Source: Chloroflexota bacterium
GTDB taxonomy: Bacteria > Chloroflexota > Anaerolineae > Promineifilales > Promineifilaceae
DNA length: 64,000 bases
Assembly: GCA_024275635.1 (NCBI GenBank)
Contig: JAJRYT010000169.1
Location: forward strand, 1-64,000
Reading direction: 5' to 3'
A program made the position numbers and the translations under genes. Each line of letters opens with the position of its first letter. The first letter of the stretch is position 1. Under the pieces are notes generated by a model. The model was not told the origin of the DNA. It ran no database searches and was given only the letters and a program-made list of their open reading frames with translations. This document shows positions 57,739 to 64,000 of the stretch, piece by piece.

Positions 57739-60273
57739 ATGCTCGTACCCATTTCCTGGCTCAAAGATTATGTAGACATAACCCTGCCGGTTGAAGAACT
57801 GGCTGAAAAGCTGACCATCGCTGGAGTGGAAGTTGAACATATTGATTACGTCGGCATCCCCGGCGGCAATGACAAAAACCGGCTTGTTTGGGACCGTGAT
57901 AAAGTCCTCGTCGGTCACATCCGCAAGGTCGAACAACACCCCAACGCTGACCGGCTGGTGCTGGCAACGGTGGATTACGGCGGCGCAGAAAACGAGGTGA
58001 CTGTTACCGGCGCGCCCAATCTGTTCCCATACGTAGGGCAGGGGGACATCAGCCCTCTCAAACTATACTCTCCTTTTGCGATGGAGGGGGCGATTCTCTA
58101 TGACGGGCACAAAGAGGGGCAGGTAAAGACGAAGTTGAAGGGACGGCCGTTACGCGGCATCCACAACCGCTGTATGCTTTGTTCCGAAAAAGAGCTTGGT
58201 CTCAGCGACGAACACGAAGGGATCATGATTCTTGAAGGCGAATACACGCCCGGTACACCTTTGCAAGACGTGCTGGGTGACGCCGTCCTCAGCATAGACA
58301 TCATTCCCAACATCGCCCGCTGCGCTTCCATCGTTGGCGTAGCCCGTGAAGTGGCCGCTCTCACCGGCCAGCAGGTGCGCTATCCCAGCTATGACGTGCG
58401 GCAAGAAGGGCCGCTAGTTGACGGCAAAGTGGTTATCACCACCGAAAATCCAGACCTGAACCCGCGATTCACAGCCATGGTCATCACAGGCGTTGAACAA
58501 AAACCCAGCCCCCAGTGGATGCAGCGCCGCTTGCGCCTGGCCGGGCAGCGTCCCATCAACGTCGTCGTGGACATCAGCAACTACGTCATGCTAGAGATGG
58601 GCGAACCTAACCACACCTTCGACTACGACTACCTGCGTGGACGCGCCGACGTCTACAATGGACTTGACGGCCCCATCCACCTCATCACCCGCCTGCCCCA
58701 AGACGGGGAAAAATTGACGACACTCGATGGTGAAACCCGCGATCTGCCACCCACCACGATTCTTGTCACCGATCCGGCTGGCGGGCTTAGTTTGGGCGGC
58801 ATCATGGGCGGCGAAACGAGCGAGATTAGCGACCACACGACCAATGTGTTGCTAGAGGCGGCATCCTGGAATTTTATCAATATCCGCCGCAGTATGAGCC
58901 TGCTGAAAATTAACAGCGAGGCCGGCTTCCGTTTTAGCCGGGGCGTACATCCCAGTCAATCTGTTTTAGGAGCCAAACGCGCTGCTGAACTGCTGCGTCA
59001 ATTGGCGGGCGGTACGGTGTGGCAGGGTATCATTGATTATTATCCCCTGCCACCACAACCAGTCACGCTCAAATTAACGGCCGCTGAAGTCCAGCGCATT
59101 GGCGGCATCAGCCCCAGCCATGCTGAAATTAAGCAAATGCTGGAGGCGCTGGAGTTCACAGTTGAGGACAAGGGCAATCATTTGCTGGTAACGGCGCCTG
59201 ATCACCGGCTGGACATTGAGTTCACAAATGACCTGGTGGAGGAAGTTTGTCGCATGTATGGCTATGATAAACTGCCGGCCACAGAAATGAGCGACACGCT
59301 TCCGCCGCAGCGTGCCAATACCAGGCTGGAACAGGAGGAGCGGATTAAGGATAGTTTAGTCCAGCTTGGTTTGCAGGAAATCATCACCTACCGGCTGACG
59401 ACGCCGGAGCGGGAAGGGAAGCTGCTGCTGTCTGAAGAAGGGATCGCAGCGGATGAACGTCCATACGTCACCCTCGCCAATCCCATCACCGTAGACCGGG
59501 CCGTGATGCGGCACAGTTTGCTGGCGGCGGCGTTGGAAATTGCCGCCGCCAACAGCCGTTTTCAAGAACATATGGCCCTGTTCGAAGTGGGGCAAATCTA
59601 CCTGGCTTCGGAAGAAGGGGCGCTGCACGACGAATTAGGACGTCTCTCTCTGGTCATGACCGGCCCGCGTCGCCAGCTTTCCTGGCAGGAAAATAACCAG
59701 GATGAGGCGTTGGACTTTTTCGATTTGAAAGGGGTTATCGAAATGTTGTTGGCCGATCTGCACGTAGAGGGGTTGACTTTAGAAGCCGCTGCTCATCCTA
59801 CTTTCCGCCCTGGCCGCACGGCGCGAGCGCTGCTCGACGGTCACCAACTGGGCTGGATGGGTGAGATGCACCCGTTGGTCGTGGAAGGGTTTGACATCCG
59901 CACGGAACGCCCTGTTTTGGCGGCGGAACTGGATTTGGATTTGCTCTTAAGCCAGATTCCTGCGGGGTATCATACTGAGCCGGTGTCGAATTATCCGGCC
60001 GTTCATGAGGATTTGGCATTGGTGGTGGATAAAACGGTTTCTGCCGCCGAAGTCGCGGCCCAGATGCAGCGGGCCGGCGGTTTCTTACTTAAAAATGTCG
60101 AATTATTTGACATCTATGAAGGCCGGCAGATTGCACCTGGCAAAAAGAGTTTGGCCTACCATCTCACCTTCCAATCGCCCGGCAAGACGCTGACGGATAA
60201 GGATACGCAGAAGCAGCGTAAACGTATCCTCAAACAGTTGGCGTATCATCTGGGTGCACGCTTGCGCGAATGA
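57739..60273 (+). CDS. pheT: Phenylalanyl-tRNA synthetase beta subunit
   Basis: MLVPISWLKDYVDITLPVEELAEKLTIAGVEVE...GIMGGETSEISDHTTNVLLEAASWNFINIRRS. Confidence 0.95.
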   Translation: MLVPISWLKDYVDITLPVEELAEKLTIAGVEVEHIDYVGIPGGNDKNRLVWDRDKVLVGHIRKVEQHPNADRLVLATVDYGGAENEVTVTGAPNLFPYVGQGDISPLKLYSPFAMEGAILYDGHKEGQVKTKLKGRPLRGIHNRCMLCSEKELGLSDEHEGIMILEGEYTPGTPLQDVLGDAVLSIDIIPNIARCASIVGVAREVAALTGQQVRYPSYDVRQEGPLVDGKVVITTENPDLNPRFTAMVITGVEQKPSPQWMQRRLRLAGQRPINVVVDISNYVMLEMGEPNHTFDYDYLRGRADVYNGLDGPIHLITRLPQDGEKLTTLDGETRDLPPTTILVTDPAGGLSLGGIMGGETSEISDHTTNVLLEAASWNFINIRRSMSLLKINSEAGFRFSRGVHPSQSVLGAKRAAELLRQLAGGTVWQGIIDYYPLPPQPVTLKLTAAEVQRIGGISPSHAEIKQMLEALEFTVEDKGNHLLVTAPDHRLDIEFTNDLVEEVCRMYGYDKLPATEMSDTLPPQRANTRLEQEERIKDSLVQLGLQEIITYRLTTPEREGKLLLSEEGIAADERPYVTLANPITVDRAVMRHSLLAAALEIAAANSRFQEHMALFEVGQIYLASEEGALHDELGRLSLVMTGPRRQLSWQENNQDEALDFFDLKGVIEMLLADLHVEGLTLEAAAHPTFRPGRTARALLDGHQLGWMGEMHPLVVEGFDIRTERPVLAAELDLDLLLSQIPAGYHTEPVSNYPAVHEDLALVVDKTVSAAEVAAQMQRAGGFLLKNVELFDIYEGRQIAPGKKSLAYHLTFQSPGKTLTDKDTQKQRKRILKQLAYHLGARLRE

Positions 60274-60284
60274 TGGGGTGAAAG

Positions 60285-60314
60285 GGTGAGCGGGTGATGT
60301 GTCACCCGCTCACC
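60285..60314. repeat. Intergenic hairpin GGTGAGCGGGTGA-tgtg-TCACCCGCTCACC
   Basis: Perfect 13-bp stem between pheT and acyltransferase. Confidence 0.8.
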
Positions 60315-60348
60315 TGTTCACCCCTGCACCCCTTCACCCCGGCATCTT

Positions 60349-61065
60349 ATGAAACGGCCGTTTCGCTACTACCTCCTCCGCGCTTTCATCCAGCTAATCA
60401 TCAAAATCCTGGTCAAGCTCACAATTACCGGCCAGGAGAACTTACCGGATGGCGATGAACCACTCATCCTGATTGGGAATCATTTTAGTTTGTTGGAACC
60501 TCCCCTGATTGGGCTGTATTTGCCTTATGATATGACCTTTTTTGCGGCGGCCGAGCTGCAAGAACATCCCTTTATCCGTTTGTTGTACTCGGCGATAAAC
60601 GTCATCCTCGTCCACCGTACTCAGGCCGATCGGGCTGCGCTGCGGCAGGCTTTAGAGGTGTTGGCGCAGGGCAAACAACTGGTGATTATGCCTGAAGGGG
60701 GCATTGATCTGGTGCATCGGGACGCCCTGGCCAGCGGCCAGGAAACTTCCGTAAACGAAGAAGTCAATTCTCGCCTCAGCGCCGAACTTATCCCGGCCCG
60801 GCCTGGGTCGGCTTACCTGGCGACGCGCAGCCAGGCAAAGGTGCTGCCGATTGCCGTGTTGGGTGGGGAGCAGGTGTTGGGTAACTTACGCCGCTGGCGG
60901 CGCACGAAAGTAACCATGCGCATCGGCCCGGTGTTTGGCCCGTTGCAGTTGGATCCATCCTTGCGCGGCGCGGCCCGACGCGCCCAGTTGGATGCGTTTG
61001 GCGATGAGATGATGCGCCATATTGCTGCTCTGATGCCGCTGGAAAATCGTGGGCCGTATGGGTAA
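60349..61065 (+). CDS. 1-acyl-sn-glycerol-3-phosphate acyltransferase (PlsC-like)
   Basis: LILIGNHFSLLEPPLIGLYLPY, VIMPEGGID; FPEG-like motif. Confidence 0.85.
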   Translation: MKRPFRYYLLRAFIQLIIKILVKLTITGQENLPDGDEPLILIGNHFSLLEPPLIGLYLPYDMTFFAAAELQEHPFIRLLYSAINVILVHRTQADRAALRQALEVLAQGKQLVIMPEGGIDLVHRDALASGQETSVNEEVNSRLSAELIPARPGSAYLATRSQAKVLPIAVLGGEQVLGNLRRWRRTKVTMRIGPVFGPLQLDPSLRGAARRAQLDAFGDEMMRHIAALMPLENRGPYG

Positions 61066-61098
61066 ACGGCCGTTATGCCAGCCTCGTCTTTTTAGCAG

Positions 61099-61127
61099 TT
61101 GACTTGTCCATTACCGCGTGATATAGT
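61099..61127 (+). promoter_or_regulatory. Promoter TTGACT-17-TATAGT
   Basis: Read directly upstream of the MarR gene. Confidence 0.7.
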
Positions 61128-61159
61128 TGCAATGTCAACCGTTGCAATGTCAACTATAT
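61121..61159. promoter_or_regulatory. Candidate MarR operator: ATATAGTTG...CAACTATAT enclosing two direct TTGCAATGTCAAC repeats
   Basis: 9-bp perfect inverted arms overlapping the -10/+1 region. Confidence 0.65.
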
Positions 61160-61183
61160 TATGAGAGACCACGGGATACGCTA

Positions 61184-61630
61184 ATGGGCGATCAAGAAAA
61201 ACTGTACAATCTCTTAAAAGAAGCTTTCTTACTCCTCGACTTTGGCGACCGCCAACTTTTTACTCATTATAATTTAACTGCGCCTCGCTTTTATGCGCTC
61301 TTCCATATCAACCAGGAGCCGGGCATATTATCCAGTCAACTTAGCAGCCGGATGTTTTGCGATAAGAGCAACGCGACTCGCATCATCAAGGGACTGGAAG
61401 CCGAAGGCTATGTAGAACGCATACCCCACGAGACAGACGGCCGTTCCCTGCGCCTTTATTTAACTGAAGAAGGAACGGCCGTTTGCCAACAAGTCATCGC
61501 TGCCCATCAAGCATATAACCAGACCCGCCTCGACTGCATCTCCGAAATTGAACAAGGTAATCTCATACAAGGACTGTCGCTGCTCAATCAACGATTACAA
61601 GAGTCCCTTACTGAGGCCCAGTTGATTTAA
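61184..61630 (+). CDS. MarR family transcriptional regulator
   Basis: LNLTAPRFYALFHINQEPGILSSQLSSRMFCDKSNATRIIKGLEAEGYVERIPHETDGRSLRLYLTEEG; ATG at 61184 chosen. Confidence 0.88.
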   Translation: MGDQEKLYNLLKEAFLLLDFGDRQLFTHYNLTAPRFYALFHINQEPGILSSQLSSRMFCDKSNATRIIKGLEAEGYVERIPHETDGRSLRLYLTEEGTAVCQQVIAAHQAYNQTRLDCISEIEQGNLIQGLSLLNQRLQESLTEAQLI

Positions 61631-61878
61631 TCATAAACGACTCATCATGATTTCCAATTGTTTCCAAAGGGAGATAAACCCCGCTCGTAGTTAGCCACGG
61701 AGCTTGCGGAGTGGCGTTTTAGCGGACGACACCCCGCAGACTGTGTACCCGACTGCGAATATACTTATACGAGGAGGTGATGCGCAACCAACCCCAAGAA
61801 CAAACAAACGATACCATCTACAAAACCAGAAAATAAACGCATCTGAGAAATAAAAACTTAAAAAGTGAGGAGAACGAA

Positions 61879-63534
61879 ATGAAAAACAAAAAGTTATACT
61901 TGCTGCTTGTCATGATGTTGATGGGCGCACTCTTATTAGTGGCTTGCGGCGGCGATACGACAGAGCCGACTGCTGAAGAACCCGCTGCCGTTGAAGAACC
62001 GGTTGTCGCTGAAGAACCAGCCGCCGCCGAGCCGACCGAGGCCCCCGTAGAAGAGCCAACCGAAGCGCCTGTGGCGGAGCCAACCGAAGCGCCGGTAGAA
62101 GAACCGACCGAAGCGCCGGTAGTCGAAGAACCGGAAATCTCAATCACCATTTGGGCCGACGACACCCGTACCCCCATTCTGCAAGCCCTGGCTGAAGAGT
62201 TCCAGGCGACCTATGGCGTTGGTCTGGTCATCGAGCAGATCGCCGATATCAACGACCAATTCCCCATCGCCGCTCCAGCCGGCGAAGGCCCCGACATTCT
62301 TATTGGGCCGCATGACCGCGCTGGCGGTTGGGTCGCCAGCGGCCTCCTGGCCCCCGTTGATTTGGGCGATAAAGCGAGCCAGTTTTCGCAAGTTGCTTTA
62401 GATGGTTTGACCTTTGACGGTCAACTCTACGGCTTGCCCTACGCTGTTGAAAACATGGCCCTTTTCCGCAACACAGACCTTGTTCCCGATGCGCCTGAAA
62501 CATGGGACGATGTGATTGCGGTTGGCTCCGCGCTGCAGGCGAGCGGTGATGCTACCTTTGGGTTGGCTCTCTCTGGTACGACCTATGATGCTTTCCCCAT
62601 TATGACCTCTTTTGGCGGTTATGTCTTTGGACAGGATGACGTCGGTAACTATGACCCCAGCGACGTGGGCATTGACGGCGAGGGCATGGTTGCCGCCGGG
62701 ACATGGATTGCCGACAATGTGGCCTCTGGTTTCTTGAGCGACAACACCGATTGGGACACCGCCCACGTACTGTTTGAAACGGGTGAGACTCCTTTCTTGA
62801 TGGGCGGCCCCTGGGCATTGGATCGTATTCGTGAATCCGGCGTACCGTATGCCATCAGCAACTTCCCCAGTGGTGGTCAACCGTTCGCTGGCGTGCAGGG
62901 TTTTTATGTCAATGCACTCAGCGAGAATGTTTTGCTGGCCCAGACGTTCCTGGTTGAGTTTGTGGCCACCGAGGAAGTGATGATGGAACTGCAAACCGCT
63001 GGTAATCGCGCTTCGGCGATGACGGCCGTTGCCGCCGCTTCCGAAGACCCCGATCTGGCGGCCTTTGCCGAGGCCGGCGCGGAAGCCGAACTTATGCCTG
63101 CCATCCCGGAAATGGGGTCCGTGTGGGGTTCCTGGAGCGATGCGTTCAGCCTTATCATTAACGGTGAACAGACTCCCGATGAGGCCCTGGCCAATGGCGC
63201 GCAGCAAATCCGCGACCTGATCGGCGGCGCAGCAGCGGGCATGGTTAACGTGCCCGGCTCCTGGCAGGCCGCTTCCGGCGCTTGCGAAGGCGACTGGGAT
63301 CCGGCTTGCGAAGGCTCGGCTTTGACCGAAGCCGACGGCATGTACACTGCCTCCTTCAGCCTCCCCGCCGGTGACTATGAAGCTAAGGTTGCCCACGACG
63401 GCGCCTGGACGGAAAATTACGGCGTTGACGGCAAGGCCGATGGCGACAACTACGCCTTCAGCATGGCTGCTGACGGCACTGTCACCTTTACCTACGATCC
63501 TGAGACCCACATCCTGGAGATCGCTACCGAGTAA
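61879..63534 (+). CDS. Maltose/maltodextrin-type ABC transporter substrate-binding lipoprotein with C-terminal X25-like domain
   Basis: Lipobox LLLVACGG, PTEAPVEE linker, SBP_bac fold sequence, C-terminal CEGDWDPACEG...LPAGDYEAKVAHDGAWTENYGVDG. Confidence 0.88.
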   Translation: MKNKKLYLLLVMMLMGALLLVACGGDTTEPTAEEPAAVEEPVVAEEPAAAEPTEAPVEEPTEAPVAEPTEAPVEEPTEAPVVEEPEISITIWADDTRTPILQALAEEFQATYGVGLVIEQIADINDQFPIAAPAGEGPDILIGPHDRAGGWVASGLLAPVDLGDKASQFSQVALDGLTFDGQLYGLPYAVENMALFRNTDLVPDAPETWDDVIAVGSALQASGDATFGLALSGTTYDAFPIMTSFGGYVFGQDDVGNYDPSDVGIDGEGMVAAGTWIADNVASGFLSDNTDWDTAHVLFETGETPFLMGGPWALDRIRESGVPYAISNFPSGGQPFAGVQGFYVNALSENVLLAQTFLVEFVATEEVMMELQTAGNRASAMTAVAAASEDPDLAAFAEAGAEAELMPAIPEMGSVWGSWSDAFSLIINGEQTPDEALANGAQQIRDLIGGAAAGMVNVPGSWQAASGACEGDWDPACEGSALTEADGMYTASFSLPAGDYEAKVAHDGAWTENYGVDGKADGDNYAFSMAADGTVTFTYDPETHILEIATE

Positions 63535-63552
63535 TCGGGTTTATGTAACAGT

Positions 63553-63616
63553 AATGAAGGCCGGGGGAAACCTCGGCCTTCATTTATCGTAGAACGATTT
63601 ACCAAATCGTTCTACG
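63553..63616. terminator. Two consecutive perfect hairpins between SBP and permease
   Basis: AATGAAGGCCG/CGGCCTTCATT and CGTAGAACGATTT-acc-AAATCGTTCTACG. Confidence 0.75.
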
Positions 63617-63646
63617 GTGTAGCAGGCAGGGGAAGGAGGAAGAGGC

Positions 63647-64000
63647 ATGAGCGTGTTACAGTTTGCCAACGGGAAAAAATCCACTGCGCTATCCAGTTCT
63701 GTAGCCGGCATCGTTGTGCGATTAGCGCTCTTGAGCGCCATTGATGCTTTTGCCGTTTGGTTTTTGCTCAATCTAATTGGCGACGAAGTTTACTTCCTGG
63801 CTACAGGTGTAGCCATCATCGTCATTTTTGTGAATGTCGTTATCTTGCGGCACGATGCTTACCCCATTCGCTGGATGCTTATTGGCTTGGTGTTGATGGC
63901 CTTGTTTGCTATCTATCCTATCATCTTCACCATTTACGTGGCCTTTACCAATTTTGGCGACGGGCATTTGCTTTCACGGGAAGTGGCTATCCAGCAAATT
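63647..64000 (+). CDS. Sugar ABC transporter permease (MalF-like), truncated by window end
   Basis: MSVLQFANGKKSTALSSSVAGIVVRLALLSAIDAFAVWFLL...YPIIFTIYVAFTNFGDGHLLSREVAIQQI; GGAGGA RBS. Confidence 0.8.
   Translation, partial: MSVLQFANGKKSTALSSSVAGIVVRLALLSAIDAFAVWFLLNLIGDEVYFLATGVAIIVIFVNVVILRHDAYPIRWMLIGLVLMALFAIYPIIFTIYVAFTNFGDGHLLSREVAIQQI

Noticed and set aside
41980-61760. Shared 15-mer TGTGTACCCGACTGC at about 41981 and 61743
   Set aside because: A repeated 15-mer is expected about once or twice by chance in 64 kb; kept only as a note although both copies are intergenic.
1-64000. tRNA or rRNA genes
   Set aside because: Scanned by eye for TPsiC-like GGTTCRA contexts and rRNA signatures; no convincing cloverleaf or rRNA segment found.

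Overview
The window looks like chromosomal DNA of a Chloroflexota/Anaerolineae-like bacterium. That lineage call is an inference from gene content and style and was not searched. No rRNA, tRNA, CRISPR array, transposase or phage genes were recognised. Gene content from left to right: (i) multiheme c-type cytochromes, two of them with collagen-like GPx repeats, one of these split by an in-frame TAA; (ii) gyrA, an AAA ATPase and an AIM24-like protein; (iii) two giant secreted beta-helix/SdrD-B-like/thrombospondin-3-repeat proteins and a PKD pseudo-metalloprotease, interleaved with one canonical NarL-type two-component pair and two response regulators with degenerate receivers; (iv) an archaeal-type DUF35/thiolase/HMG-CoA synthase/HMG-CoA reductase cluster; (v) a STAND NACHT protein with an FGE-sulfatase C-terminus that appears frameshifted; (vi) a housekeeping block (hisS, nadK, recN, ctpA-like, UbiA family, mevalonate kinase, rpmB, FakA/FakB-like, recG, coaD, rpmF, fabD, fabG, nusB, pheS, pheT, plsC-like); (vii) a MarR regulator and a sugar ABC transporter start. 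The strongest non-annotated signals are: a Phe-rich leader peptide plus intrinsic terminator in front of pheST (ribosome-mediated attenuation); a highly iterated palindrome ACGGCCGT (about 60 copies counted by eye, used in all three codon frames); a family of intergenic simple-repeat imperfect hairpins, including a ~380 bp GAAGATT/TAATCTT array; a repeated element (CAGGATACCG plus hairpin) upstream of both giant surface-protein genes; and shared TGGGTTA-type palindromes upstream of both collagen-cytochrome genes.
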